A stretch of 64,000 nt of DNA, from NCBI GenBank assembly GCA_947179485.1, contig OX359249.1, forward strand, positions 40,224,250-40,288,249, given 5' to 3'. Below are positions 14,339-27,728 of this stretch, one piece after another; positions within the stretch are counted from its first letter, which is position 1; each line of letters opens with the position of its first letter. The notes below the pieces were generated by a model. That model saw nothing but the letters and a program-made list of their open reading frames with translations. It was not told where the DNA came from and did not search any database. The position numbers were made by a program, and so were the translations under genes. This DNA comes from Allacma fusca. Its lineage: Eukaryota; Arthropoda; Collembola; Symphypleona; Sminthuridae.

Positions 14339-16190
14339 AACGTCTGTGAAAAATTCTTTGGCGGAAAAAATACCACAATTTGTCAAGTTTCCGAATGGGG
14401 TCTACAGTCCTAAGAAAAATGCATACAATTGTGTGTGCCAAATCCTTCGCATCATTCGCAGAGATTGAAATGAATGCGATGACGACGATTTCAGAGCTAT
14501 TACGTTCCTCTAGTATGTACACCTTCATGTACGTCCCTGCCAACATTTAGGTTAGAGGACTGATAATGGCACATGTAGAGACGTGCTCTGTGGTTGGATT
14601 TTGTCCGTAGGAACTGTATACTTACATACATAATAATTGCATATCTATGTATGTACATACACCGCACCGGCTCTGTGTGTGGCAACAAGAATACCAAGTC
14701 AAGTCACTCTCGGTCTCTCGGGTTTTGCAAGATGAGGAAGGTGCATATGATGTGAGGAGTAACCCTGTGCCATGGTAAGTAAAAAGTGAGGGGAAAAAAC
14801 TATTGAATGCATTATAGATTTCCGTTATACCCACATTGTCAGTTCGGGTGGGCATTTTTCCAACAGATTTGCTGCACATGTGATAGCTGTCATTTATTTC
14901 CTTTGAGGAAAAATATCTCGCTCAATGGCTATTGAATTCTCGCTCTTGGACTATTTTATTATCCACATTCCCAGACCCTCCCCCCTCCCTCTGTAGATAA
15001 ATGAAATAAATTTATTATTATAAAGAATAACTGTAAATTGTAAATATATAGTATTGACAACATTTGATGAATTGCCTCTGTCTCCTTCCCTATACCAGCC
15101 CTGCCCACCTACATTCCATCATTTATCATGCCCTGAACCACCGTCTGGTTCTACTACCAAAGCCCTCCTGATGTACCCCCTTCCATCATTATTACTTTGG
15201 AGCTACTTGAAGGAGCCATACAATGAGCCCATAAAATTCCTTTTTGAACTTGAAGATCCTCCTTTTCATCAAGAGACCCGTGTAAAGGCGGTTTACCCAC
15301 ACCGGCCACACTCACAACGACGACGGCTAGCTTCCCGGAGAGTGAGAGTGTATTAAACTTATGCATGCATTCCTCCAATCATTCCCGCAAACAAAGCACT
15401 TTCACCAAAATTACCTGAAAAATCCCCCCTTTCTGGTCGATTTCACTGAAAAATGCGGTGGGTGCTGACGTCGATAGAAATCCTAGGGAACAGTGTTGCT
15501 GGAAAACAAATTTTATGGGCATTCTTCCATGCAAATCCTGGAGACGAATCGCTACCTTAATGGTTCAAATGGACTGGAAATTAGTGCACTTCCAGAAACC
15601 ATTTCAAGCCTGGCTATACAGACTGCAGTCAAATTGTGCCAACTATTATGATGGTATCAATAGGTATAGTGTTAACTATGTACATAGCTAGGATAGCATT
15701 TCCCTCCGGTACAATTCGGAAAAACTCAAATGGAATGTAGTATCCCGACTATTGGTACTTTCTCAATGTCCCCACAACCTGCAGATTGATTAGCCACTGA
15801 CCATAGGGCGGTTAGTTGGACCTGATACCCAGCCACAGTTACTGTATGACAGGATGAGTGAGGTTATTACTTAATGCATGCAACTTGCGGACCACACTCA
15901 AAGACTCGAAACCTCTCTCCTTTTACAGATACAGAGGAAATCCCATTTCGTAAAAGCATTTGGGAAAAACTTATTTTCTCCAATTACATCCATTCATATC
16001 ATGTCTACTCAAGTCGGAACCTCCAGTGTAGGGCAGTAACCCTGTAGTGGATAATTGAGTTCCCTTTCCCTGCTCCACTGGGCTCGGTACATACGATCAA
16101 TTACGTTTATATTATATGTTTATTCATATGCTTAAAATATGGATCAGATGTATCAGAAACCATATTTTTCAAACTGTATTCACAGCTTTC

Positions 16191-16244
16191 AGAGAGAAAG
16201 AGAGAGAGAGAGAGAGAGTAAGTGTGTGTGAGAGAGAGAGAGAG
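16191..16244. repeat. Compound (GA)n-(GT)n-(GA)n microsatellite
   Basis: Two GA runs flank a short GTGTGTG block in intron 2, so two dinucleotide types have grown at one locus. Confidence 0.95.
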
Positions 16245-17787
16245 TAGAACCAAGTGCAGAGATACAGAAGCACAACTCCGTTCGATTATTTTGTCATGAT
16301 TTATGTGAAGTAATTTCCTTTGCCGCCAGCCGATTTCCCCCTTCAGCAAACTATCTCTCCTACGTTCTTTGCACATGCAAAAATTCTAACCGGAAAGATA
16401 AGAAAAAGATACAGAGCCAAGGGGAAAATAATAATGAGGAAACATAGAAAAAAAACTAACTACACAGTACACAGTTGGAAAAGTTGATGCCGGGGGAAAA
16501 ATCCAAAAAGTGCATTAAGTTTTAGTGCACACATACCACCAAAACCCATTTTAAGTATGTACAAATGAGGTTTTTATGAACCCCGGACTATTCCACGTAT
16601 CTTCCCAGTGGCTTTCCAGTTTGTTTTGCCTCGTTACAACTCCTAATGGACTGTGACTGGAACAAATGTATTAATATCATGTGTTGCTTTCTTCCTGGAG
16701 CCCGAAATGGAAAACTTGGAATAGGAACTCCATTGAGAAGCAAAATATTGCTCCGTTCCTCTATGACTATGATTTACTCCTTTCATCTCATAAATTACAT
16801 TAGCTTAAACTCAGCAGAATTCCAAAATTAGCTCGTATCCACCTGCCAAAAAGCAAATTAAAATTTTGTCTAGACAAGAGACAGGGAAATTTATAAAAAC
16901 TCTACCCTCAAATGCTAACCTATTGCGGAGGGAACTGGCAGGCCACATTCAGTCTCGGAATTATCTGTTCATTCCTTCTATCTTGTCATCGCTGGATAAT
17001 GCTCGTTTAGCGGGGAATGTAAAAAAAATTATCTGCACGGAATCTTTCCAGAATTCTTTTATGTAGAATACTTTATTCCAATATAGTATGTTATATTGCA
17101 TAATATATTATATAAGTAGGTATCTATATAGATAAGTATCTACGAATTTGTATCCATATAGTGAGGCCAAGAACCCTTAGCCCGTACCATCAGACCTTTT
17201 AACCTCAGAAGTCACAAGGAAAGTAATTGCCTGGTGAGGGGCGGACGGACCATGCAGAACTTTCATGCTCAACTCAACTCGTGACTGGCTCTGTATATCT
17301 ATACTTGGCTCTGTTGGTTGTAATGGCTCCGGAGGAATAAGTTGAGTATGAGAAGCAAGCAGGGTCGGAAACCTTGAAATTAAAGGTCAGGATGATTCCG
17401 GGAATCTCTGTGTGAGACCCACTCGTTCGTAATGATATGCTTACATGTGAATTTGCGCTAATTAATGATTTAAGAGCTGAATCACGGTACGGAGAGCGGA
17501 TCAAGTGGGATGATAATTATTCACTTTCTCGAGGGGTGGAGACGACGCAGAGGCGGTAACTTGTAGGAGAAAGCCATAAATTTCACAGTCTTGTGTATGC
17601 ATATCGCGTAGTAATGGAAATCACTTGCGAGAGAAACAGGGCTTTTATTTGTTTGGTTATAAGTCAAAGTCAAGGGAGTAAGTGCCATAACCTTGAATGG
17701 TGAAGGGATAAATTTCGATTTCTGTTCTCAGCATCTCTGTACGCACCAACGTACGTCAACCCTCTCCTCCCTTCCCCTCTGACCAAA

Positions 17788-17811
17788 TCTCTCTCTCTCT
17801 CTCTCTCTCTC
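17788..17811. repeat. (CT)n microsatellite
   Basis: About 12 CT units on +, roughly 360 bases downstream of the exon 2 donor in the receptor's sense (intron 2). It is one of the few tracts that read CT on +. Confidence 0.93.
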
Positions 17812-18167
17812 CAAGAGAAGAAATAACTCCAAGATTTTACAATGCAGGCGTGTACATATATGAGCCAGTGACATTACTTAAAATCGGCCATTTGAATGTC
17901 AGCGAAGAGTTCCAGGGGTCTGGGTTAAGAAATTAGTGTTGCGGTGGCAGCCAGCCATGGAAAGGACATTTATGATTATTTCTCCCGGATCTCGGGGACT
18001 GCAGATGCACATAGGATGTAGCGGTGTGTATAGTACTTTTCCATCCTTTAATAAATCAGGTGTGGAATTTTTAAGATAAAATTTATCGGAAAAGAGGAAG
18101 GGAGAGGGAGAGGAATGATAAATGGATTTTTCAAAAGGGGGAAAGAGAATCAAAGAAATGTTTTTAC

Positions 18168-18433
18168 CTTTACGTAAGCTCCCCAAGGTAGAGCACTGGC
18201 TATCGAAATGATCCAAATGAGTGAAATGACCCTTGTGGCCCGACTAAATTTCGATTTGGTTTGTGTCCGCATCGGATGACAAATGGCAATGTAGCGTTCG
18301 GTGGTAAAAGCCACAATAGTCAGGATAGAGGCGTATGTTGTAGACTCGGTCAAAATTCCTCGGAGATCACAGGCAATCTCACCAAAGATCCATGGGTATT
18401 GATGCCACATGACGAACAGCTCCACCGGCATAG
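18168..18433 (-). CDS. CAPA/pyrokinin-type GPCR, coding exon 2 (ECL1, TM3, TM4)
   Basis: Encodes the last two bases of codon 91 and residues 92-179. ECL1 has the conserved tryptophan region [12 protein letters not shown]112 (position 3.25) is the usual partner of the ECL2 cysteine C197. TM3 ends in [13 protein letters not shown], so the DRY motif is ERY here, as is common in neuromedin U, pyrokinin and CAPA receptors. ICL2 is basic ([12 protein letters not shown]), and TM4 holds W164 (position 4.50) in SLIWIIS. Acceptor cag then CTATGCC fits the phase-1 donor of exon 1. The donor is AAG then gtaaaa, phase 0, at 18168/18167. The acceptor has only a weak pyrimidine tract. [16 protein letters not shown] and the ALPW end of TM4 resemble insect CAPA and pyrokinin receptors as I remember them; I could not run an alignment. 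Open frames on the opposite strand here are shadows. Confidence 0.94.
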
Positions 18434-20634
18434 CTGCAAGTTTTACAACAACGACAATGCTCTTTTAGTCCAAAACCACACTTCAGATTGAATCTATGTA
18501 TGTGTCTAACCATTGCCTCTGACTCCCTGCGTGCAACCATCGTATTAGGACTCGGAAGTTGAACAGGGCAGAACATAAACTCCTCCATTAATTGAACTTG
18601 GAGACACTTGATACTCTTTGTCTTTGGTCTACTTTCTTCCTCCATTAAAAATAATAAATGAACTGTACTCCCGGACAAGATTCCCTCGTTTCAGTCTGGG
18701 GCTCACAGTTACAATCACTTTAGTACTTATGCTAGAGTTAGGGCATGTTTAGACCGCTTTTAATGCTTTCCCTGGAAAATATACAGTAGTAGCTCTTGTA
18801 GATAGAAAATTAGACGCGTCTCCCCAACGTTTTTATGTTGTAGTGTGTGATGTTTTATTTTTTCGTATGCGTAAAAGTTGACTGGTCGTTTTGCCCTTGT
18901 TACCCAATGTCCCAATAAATTTCTCTTTGAACATTTAAATGGAGCAGTAACGACTCTGGCTTTGTTTTCCTAAACTTGAGGCCCCCTATTCCAACATGCC
19001 CGGATTTTATATGAAGGGAGAAATCGAGAATCGGAAGTACAAAGTTGAGGGCACAGGGATGTGCATTATTTTCTCTTTTATTTATGTTCCAAGTGTTCCG
19101 TGCAAAGTATGTTAATTAATTCCTACAATGTTTTCTCAAACAAATGCTAAATCCTGGCTGCAGTTTATGTTCCTTTTTTCGTTTCTTAATTTCCATAGAG
19201 TCACTACACGACTTGCTTTTGAATTGTCTCAGTAGCTCCGGCATAGTTACAAATGTGTAGATACATACGTCCTTGTTTGTATTCCGTTCTGAGAATACTT
19301 TTAGGGTAACAATTTTGTCACGTACATATTGCCGTCATGATCACGCTATGTTTATTACACACGTTACATCTCAATGAACGGTTTCTTCCTCCCCACCCCC
19401 AATTACACTCTTCCCTATATCCACCAGCATTTTTATTTTGCAAGTATGAGTAATTACGATACTATTAAATTAATAGTATCTTTCTATAGCGTCCGTACAT
19501 CATTCGCCCAAATGCTATTGTATTGTGAAAGAAGGACCACTATTCTGCAAAGGTGCCAGGAACTTCAAATTATTTTGATTTAATTTTGTTTTTTACTACG
19601 CTATGTAACACTTCATAATACTCAAGTACGCAGTGCCTCTAGTTGGTGTAACGTGCATTAAAATCCATGACTATTATTCAAGGAGTGTCGCCAAAAATCT
19701 GTAAAAATATGTACGCGATTGAAAAATTCGAAGAGGGTCTTAATATTCCTTGGAAGTCAACTTAGAGTGTTACACCTTTTAAGAATTCCACAAACGTTTC
19801 AACCAATACTTGTTTTCCATCTTTCTCTGTTCCCTCGCTCACTGTCTCTCACCAGGAGAAAAGTAAAGTAAATATTTGAATTATTCTGCCGAAATAGCTA
19901 TTTTAAGCTATACCCCAAGAATATTGCAAAGAATGTTTGCAGTTTGCCCGTTTGATTATCGATCAAACGGGGGAAGCTCGGGAGTGGAGACAAATATTCC
20001 TTGCGTGGGGTACTACATCGGAGAAAACACCTTTTTTAACCCTCGAGAAATCTGGCTCTCCCTCCTCTCCTCTTACTTTTCTTGTGTCTAACACTGGAAT
20101 ACATTATAAATGTAAATGTTAGTCAAACCAAGGCATTTAGAACTAGAGAAAATTAAAGGCCTGGGCCGTCCTATCCTTTAGTTTAGTTACAGTACATACA
20201 GCATATAAAATTCTAGGAGGCTCACTCAGCCAGGTTGGCTCGTAAAAGGAGAAATCCCATCAGGAGGAAACAAGGCTAAGGAATATTCCATTATTCTTGA
20301 AATTTTTTATCAATACACAAACTGTAGGACGGGTTGTTGAGAAACTCAAGATTTCGGGGATAATAGTAAAAAGAAAATCGAGTTTCAAGTTGACACACTC
20401 TATAAAATCAGAGGATTTCCTAGGATTGGACAAAGATTTGATACTTGAACTTACAATGCGCAACTTTTTTGATAACAATATATATCTATATATACCTTCC
20501 CTTTTCATATTTCTTACTCTTGAAATATATAGATATACACTGCCAAGGATTATATGTTACACATCCATGCCTTTCTTTTTTCCTAAAAGAATTCCAATGT
20601 TTTTTCATTCTTTAATAAACAAGGGGAATTAGCT

Positions 20635-20657
20635 GGGGAGGGGGGGGGGGGTGGGGG
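20635..20657 (+). repeat. G-rich run
   Basis: G4-A-G12-T-G5 on +, enough G tracts for a quadruplex on this strand and C-rich in the receptor transcript. Located in intron 1. Confidence 0.85.
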
Positions 20658-21040
20658 TAGTAGTTTACAGACTGACTTTACAATGATAGTTGTTCTAAAA
20701 AGAGGCGATGGTAACTGATGAAGGAGGTTTGAAATTGGGGTTGATTTAACTCAAGACACTTAATGTATCTACATGTATAGTTACGCATGGACGAAGATCC
20801 AGCACCCGCTGAAAAGAAACGGTCAAGTACTTAAGGCCCAGATTGCATTATAGAGATTGGTTTAAGGTGAGGAGGTGAGTATAAATCAGCGGAAATGCTC
20901 TTCCGTCACATGCACTTATGTACTCCGTGGATCTTCCTCCTTTAAATATAATTATATAAAGCGGACGTCTTGTACATACACACATAGATATACATACAGA
21001 CATATACGCACTGTACATAGATATAGATATATAATTATAC

Positions 21041-21057
21041 AGAGAGAGAGAGAGAGC
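21041..21057. repeat. (AG)n microsatellite
   Basis: Eight AG units next to a run of TATA/CATA-like sequence (20970-21040) rich in ACATA repeats. Confidence 0.9.
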
Positions 21058-22376
21058 TTGTTTACGGGCCGCTTGTAACTTCCACCCACTAATCTATGAC
21101 TGGACTGGAATGAGCTGAAAGCGTTTATTTCGAGGTTAGACCGACTTTCTTTCTGGTTGTTCTTGTAATAACTAATATATTTTCCTGGGAGAAAGGCACA
21201 TCCCTGGGTGGGAACTGAGTGCGGATGCACTCCCACTATTTAAGTTGCTCTCTGTAGAAATAGGCTAAGCAATCCTAGCCCTTGTAATGGGTAATAATAC
21301 ACACTTGAATGATTATTAAAGTGAAGGATCAGAAGGATAAGAGTTGCATTGAAATTCCACCAAATCTAATGCAATGCCCGTTGACTCTCTCCACTGTAGC
21401 TTTCTCCTCTGTGAAGATGAGCCGGGAGGAAGATTTGCATTTGGTTTGCCCGTTAGTGAATAGTATTTTTAAGTGAAAGGCTATAGAGCCCTGCTGTACA
21501 TGGAGGATTTTGTGGTTAAAAACGCTCAAGGATATCTCCATATATGGGCGTCGGGCTTGTGTAAATGGAGGGGTAGAGATGAAAGAATTTTCTTGTGAAA
21601 TTAAAACTCTAGTTTCATTGCATTCATCCATTATTGGACAATTTGGTTTTCCTAACGTCCTTCCTCCTCCTAGCCAGCCCATCCTCATTTCCTCCAGTCT
21701 GGCTGAATAGTGTTGGGGAGGAAATTCCCCAAATTTTAATTTTAATCGAAAGATTGCGCGCGCCTAAAGCAGAAAGGTAATAGGTAGATTATTCATGTAA
21801 GTAATTACAATCCAGATTCGGATAAGTACCAAGGACTATGTACATCCGCATGCATAACACGTACATACGTATATGCCTACGCCCATACTGGTATGGATGG
21901 GATTGAGAGCGCTAAGCCATTTTCGCACTTGACTGCATCCTCTCATCCTTAAGCCAGGGATGTCAGTTGGTGGACGATATATTTTGCTTTGCATATTCCA
22001 GGTCTTTTTTTTTTTTTGGTATGTGTGCTGAAAGCAAATCCCTCTCATGCTGTACAATTCCGTGCAACGAGCTACATCACCATTGAGTGAAAATATTATG
22101 GGTGTAAAAACTGAACCTCCGGTCGTGATTCTTCCATGAATTATTTAAAAACTTTTTTTTGGGGGGTTTTTACATTAACATTTTAATCTTTATTTTTAAG
22201 AACATTGCTCCAGCTCCAATGAAATAAGTTTCTCAACTCAATTATTCTGATCAATCATGTATGACAAAATCAAGTTTAATTTCCTAACTTTCCGAGTACA
22301 TTTGCCTTCCCCTGATTACACTATTACTGTGTTTAAGTCAAGGAACAAATTATATGCTAACCTAATTTTTTTTCTT

Positions 22377-22418
22377 GTCTCTCTCTCTCTCTCTCTCTCT
22401 CTCAATGTATGTATGTAT
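22377..22418. repeat. (CT)n then (GTAT)n compound microsatellite
   Basis: About 13 CT units, then AATGTATGTATGTAT. The second part is the same tetranucleotide as at 3421. Confidence 0.93.
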
Positions 22419-25400
22419 CTGTCATTCCCGTGACTACTCAAACCATACGTTGTATCCCTACTACTGAGGACTCTGCTCCATATTGGTAACCTCCTTATTT
22501 TTTGAAATAAATTACATTGTTAAAAAGGGGATGCCAGGAGGAGAAATAGGAATCCTATTTGAGGGAAAGAATTTACAAGGAAGTCATGAATATTTACAGG
22601 GGAGGAGTGACAACATTACTATCAATGTGCAAGACAGGCAGGGCAATTTCATAGAGCAATACACCAAGTGGTTTTTCCTACCGATTTCCTTTTATTGACA
22701 CTGGATATCCGCCCGGAATTTCGTTTAGTTATTTTTTCCCCGAAAGATACAGAGATACATGGAAATTTCATGAGAAGAAGATTTTTCGCGCTTCACATCA
22801 TCCCTGCTTCTTTGACCCAAAACTCACAAGGATTCCTATCATATTATTTGCCCCACGAGGCAATTCGGATAAGCTCAAAGGATGTGTATACAGACTTTAA
22901 CCCCGACTTGATATCTATATGTAGCATCCCCTTTGAAAACCCAGTGTTACTTGCTATTCGAAAAATATTTCCGGCGTTGACTTTGTTTCCTTTTCTGTGG
23001 TGCGGAGTATGAGAAGAAACCAAAGTATCCTCAATGCTTTAGCTCCGGGACATAGATGAGAGAAAGAGCCATGCATACGTATACACATATAGGGTCTGCA
23101 CACATACGTAATTACACATGGATACATCCACCTCTACAAGAGTTGATACTCCTCAAAGCCTGAAGTCAGTTTGTGTAGGAATGGTTCCATGTTTACTGTC
23201 CTGACTTTAAATTGGTGTCACTTAAGGTTTCTATCAGCCATTGGCACTCTCAAGATTCTAAGATGTGAATCAATATCACCCTTTTACAATTCTATGGCTT
23301 TATTTCTCACAAGCTTGAGTTGCCTCGTGCCCACGCAAAGAAACCGACTTTCTTCAATTCCTCCCTCTTCAGCTCATGTCTCCAAATACAAAAGTGTGGT
23401 GCAGTAGAAAGAGGTTCCAACAGGGTTTGTATATCCCACTGCCTTTCCATTAAGGAACAGCATGCAAGTTTTCCTTTTTTAATATTACTAGTGCAACTCA
23501 TTCTGTAAATTCTGAATGGGCGGACAGTTTCCTCCAGGATATTTTTTTTTTACTTTTTCCAGTAATTATTCTTTTTAGACTTAAAGCTATGATTACAAAA
23601 TATGTGTGCACAGGTATCTACACATGTAGAATTCTATAAGCAGAGTATTGCGACAGATAACATTCCTACGCACTGGCTGTAATTTTGCAATAACTGGTAA
23701 AATTTCAAATTAAGATTGCATCATGTCAACAGTAATATCGCTGAGAAAATTGCACATTTCGGCCAGGAAAAAAGGAAAGCAAATTTTTGTAGCTATATGA
23801 GTCTTTCAAAATTTTATCTTTTGTAATAAGTGATAGAGGAAGCAAATGAGTCCGTAATCTGAAGTTGTTTCTCAGATAACTTTCGGAGTCATAATATAAA
23901 AACAGGGACACAACAAGCTATTGAAGTGCCATAAACGGAGGAAAAGCACCGCTTTTAAAATATCTGATAAAAAATATGAAATTGGATTTCATGCAACACT
24001 GAAAGTATTCAGTCACAAATAAACAAAGTAAGTATATGCACACTCTATTTTCGGTTTATGAACTCGTAAAATACAAGTTTTTCCTCCAAGTTTACGTTCA
24101 TACATCCAAGTCAAAGAAGATGGCCTGAGGGAACTAGTCTGTCTATTTCTAAAGTAGATGTGAGACTTGCAGTTTGGCAAGGAAACATGATGTTTTAAGT
24201 GAAGAAACCACAGAAACATTACACTTGAGCCAGACTGAAAGTTACAGGTAAATTATTCGACGTTTCCTCTCCACCAAAAAGCGCACCTTGGCTTGTCAAA
24301 ATATGGAAAAATATTCTGCCGTTGGCCCAACTAATCTCTCCGACTCTCTCCCTCTCCCTGTCTCTGCTGAAATATCGTCTTTCTCAAATCCTTCAGGTCC
24401 CATTTGATCATTTCCCTGTGCTTACACAAGTTCCACGAAGACAATTCCAACAGAGTTCCTGGGAAATTTCGAAGAAGCAATAAAATCCCCTGTGTATTCT
24501 TTACTGTTTATAAAATTCCCAGTCCTCCTAGTTAATAAAGCTTTAAGGTTATTTTGATTGAGCTTATTTCCAAGAATATTTCATGGAGAAAATTAACTGG
24601 AAGGAAAATCTCTCCAGAGAGCATTCCATGGGTAAAAATCCTCCCATAGGTGGAAGACAACCCCAGTAAATTCCATAAAAGGGAAGGATTTCCTCCCATC
24701 CAAAATCATTCTAAAAATAAAATCAAGGACTAGGTAATAGAATTGAGGCTGAGGAGAAAGGGAAAGTAAAAGATCATAAGGTACCATTGCATCGAAAGGA
24801 TGCCTTTCCCCTTCCCTACTCTCAACATACTGGCTGAAAAATGCAATGCACAAAAGTACAGTTCCGTTTGTATGTGAACATGTAGGTATCTATCTACCTA
24901 TAGGTATATTTACACACGACCGTATTTCTATCTTCCCCTCAGTGACTCTATTAGCCGACCATCACGAGGACGAAGAGGAGAAGGCGATACGAACGATTAT
25001 CTCCCTTTGAGTGATACTTCCAGCAAATGGTAGCACCTCTATAAACACAAAGAATGAAAAAAAATAGGGGCGAAGTGGAAAACAAGCATGTTTGCCCCCA
25101 TTGTAAATAAAAGGTGGGCTGACCAAATCTGTTGGCACAGACTGAATTGTTCCTGCACAGCCCGTGTCTTCTCTCCCGTTGTACACTGACACCATTATTG
25201 ACAGAAACTCCTCTTGGAAAGCTATGTGTTCCCTGTGTTGGAAACAACAGGAAAACTTTTACCGCTGCACTTCTACAAAGCTTTATGGCAGGAGCTGTAC
25301 GACAACAACCTGCCATTCCTACGGCTGTTACAGACAGGGAAAAGAAAGACTTGAGGTTTCAAATAAAATATACATACATACATATCTACATTCGCAGCTG

Positions 25401-27623
25401 TCTTCCTCATAGTTTTGATTTGCTTCCTTTCCATTCTTTCATATCTAGAAATAGCCACTCGACGACTCACAAAAGTGGGTTTATACTCACATTCACCCAA
25501 GTATAGTATGTACGTACGACTGCAGTACGTAGACTCTGCAAGGTTAGTATGCATCTGACTATTATTTAGATTTAGCATGGTTTTGTATATGAGGATGAAA
25601 TCGCTTGAAAATATTGTTGATGCAGCTTTTCTCGAGTGAGCCGTCTCAACCACTTTTTCTTGGACTGCAATCCACGTTTCCCAGAAGTGCGTCAAATATT
25701 TTTGAAACGAACATTCCTCCTCGTAACTGCCATCAAATTCGACTGTTTATTCCTTGCCAAGTCATCTGCATCTCTCATTCTGACTCTCTTTCAGGTACCT
25801 ACATGTTGTTTATATTACACAAGATTACGCAGACTGGAAGTCAGGGATGCTATACCATCCACTAAAACCCATGTTGTCCAACATGGTCCCAGGTTCTCTC
25901 CCTCCGGATACCCAACCACCTACTGTTGAGACAATGGAGAACTCTCACGTCATCGCAGATGTTCACCAGCTCTAAAAAAAGAGGATTATGACGTTTAAAG
26001 TCATTAATAGACTCTTCATTTATCCTCGCAAACTGGCGAGAGGGACTTGATGGCGTAATGTGGAAATAAATGGGTGCGTCTAATGGTAGGGAATTTTCTC
26101 GCTTACTCTCGACGCCTCCGTCTAGGTTTATTTCAATTTCTGCCCATCAGTCAATGCTCCCTTACAGTGAAAAAAAAATAGCTTGATCCAATCAGCATTT
26201 AATTCCACTGACGCTAAAGGAAGGAACAAGAGTTTGTTATACGGGGTATTAAGAAAGGCCGACGGAGTCTGGTTGCAAGGCTAAGTCAGTTCACTTTGCA
26301 TGTGGAAGGTGCATTGCAGAGTTGTACATTCCAGACTTGTTTACTCTTATCAATGGTGTCCCAGGCTTCCATGCAGGTACATAATGAGAAAAACGTGTAT
26401 GCATGCGGACTGGGTAATTTGGGGACAGCTCCTACATACGCTCACATCTGCACAAAAGTAATTTAGTTTGGGATACGGTAACAATAAGTGCATGCCAGTT
26501 TAAGGTATTAGCTCTTGGCCCTCATTTGCATGAGATGTGTGTTACTCCGTAAGATTCTATTAGTGTTCCAGCACTCTCCTCACTTTGAGCACCTAACCTA
26601 TGCACACGCGAAATGATTTAGGTAAAGTGAAAGGGGAATAAACTAAGTTTGGCTGACTATACCGTATATAACCTACTGAGTATAAAGTGAAATTATTCTT
26701 ACAAACTTTCATGCTCATGGCAGGCGGAGAGAATCCCAAGCATAAAAGATTTTATTAATGTTAACAGTATACATTTTGACTTAGCAGAGAGTAAATGCAG
26801 AGAAAGTTACTAGAGACAGTCCGTGAAGGAAGTAGCTATAGACAGATAGTCTTAAAATAAATACAGTAGTATGATCAGACCTATCGAAAATAATTGAATT
26901 TACTTGAACAGAGTACATTGTGGGCTTATCTGAAAAAAAAAACAAACGTTGTATCTTCCCCATTTGAGAAACCCTCTGAGCTTAAGATTCAAAGTAAAAG
27001 CAATATCGGAGTTGCCTTCCTGGAACATCAATACAAATTCCAAGTTTATCTTCTTTACCTTATTTGCCTTTCAAGAAGATCAACTCAGATTTACGCCGTA
27101 ATCAGACAAAGGTAGGATGAACAAGATGATTACTATTCTCGGAATTGACAACGAATCATTTCCAAACTGCGGACTCATTCAAGAAAAACTCATTGCACTT
27201 TCGTGTTTAGTTTCAGTTGAATATTGTCTTGTAATCCACGTCTGTCTTCCCTGTACAATGGTATTTACTTTGTAATAACAATCTCGGCGAAATTTTCTGC
27301 TTGGAAATCCCTCTGCGTAGAATTTAGTGGAAAACTTAGAGGACATTCTCATGTGGAAAATGTAAGTTTTGTAGAAACTTGAGGTTTTTGGAGGTAGCTA
27401 GTGGCTCAACCTAATTCAACTTCATTGAGTTTAGTAGGCCTGGACTGCATTTATGAGCGAATACATAAATAAATTGTAGATTTTTTTAGTAAATCCATGT
27501 AGAACGTTTTCTTTGCAAGTGAGTGAAGCATGTCTAAAGATTACCCACATATTGATATTTCAGGGTGCACTTTCACTTATGCGGGTTTGTTGGTCTTCCA
27601 GAGTTATGAAAATCGACAGAAAA

Positions 27624-27728
27624 GGGAGAGAGAGAGAGAGAGGGGGGGGGGAGAGAGGGACAGCGTCAAGGAGAGAGTGAAAGAATGAAAGTGAGGGAGA
27701 GAGGGAGAGAGGGAGAAAGGGAGAGAGG
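27624..27728. repeat. Imperfect purine-rich (GA/GGGAGA) tract
   Basis: About 100 bp almost entirely purine on +, including a run of nine G and several GGGAGA units. It is a long polypurine-polypyrimidine block able to form triplex DNA and could hinder polymerase. Confidence 0.9.

Larger units (their letters stand above)
343..18167 (-). other. Receptor intron 2 (17.8 kb)
   Basis: Bounded by donor gtaaaa at 18167 and acceptor ttcag at 343, phase 0. I see no conserved protein-coding exon of another gene. It holds simple repeats (3421-3441, 14281-14336, 16191-16244, 17788-17811), scattered copies of an AT-rich motif around TAATTAC (for example 1114-1134 and 13926-13954), and one candidate alternative terminal exon (9757-9987). 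The remaining stretches (roughly 350-3400, 3450-9740, 10040-14170, 14350-16100 and 16250-17780) show only unremarkable AT-rich sequence with chance ORFs of 60-100 codons on both strands. Confidence 0.85.

Noticed and set aside
14175-14546. 123-codon minus ORF with a Ser-Leu repeat
   Set aside because: The repeat is the translated GA/CT microsatellite; the flanks show no domain and no conserved composition.
17899-18216. 105-codon minus ORF overlapping exon 2
   Set aside because: It is in a different frame from the GPCR exon, which has clear motif and splice support.
25132-25929. Cluster of overlapping ORFs on both strands (up to 140 codons)
   Set aside because: Frames on opposite strands overlap without one standing out. 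Translations include TACATACATA-type repeats, and no domain or splice pattern is seen.
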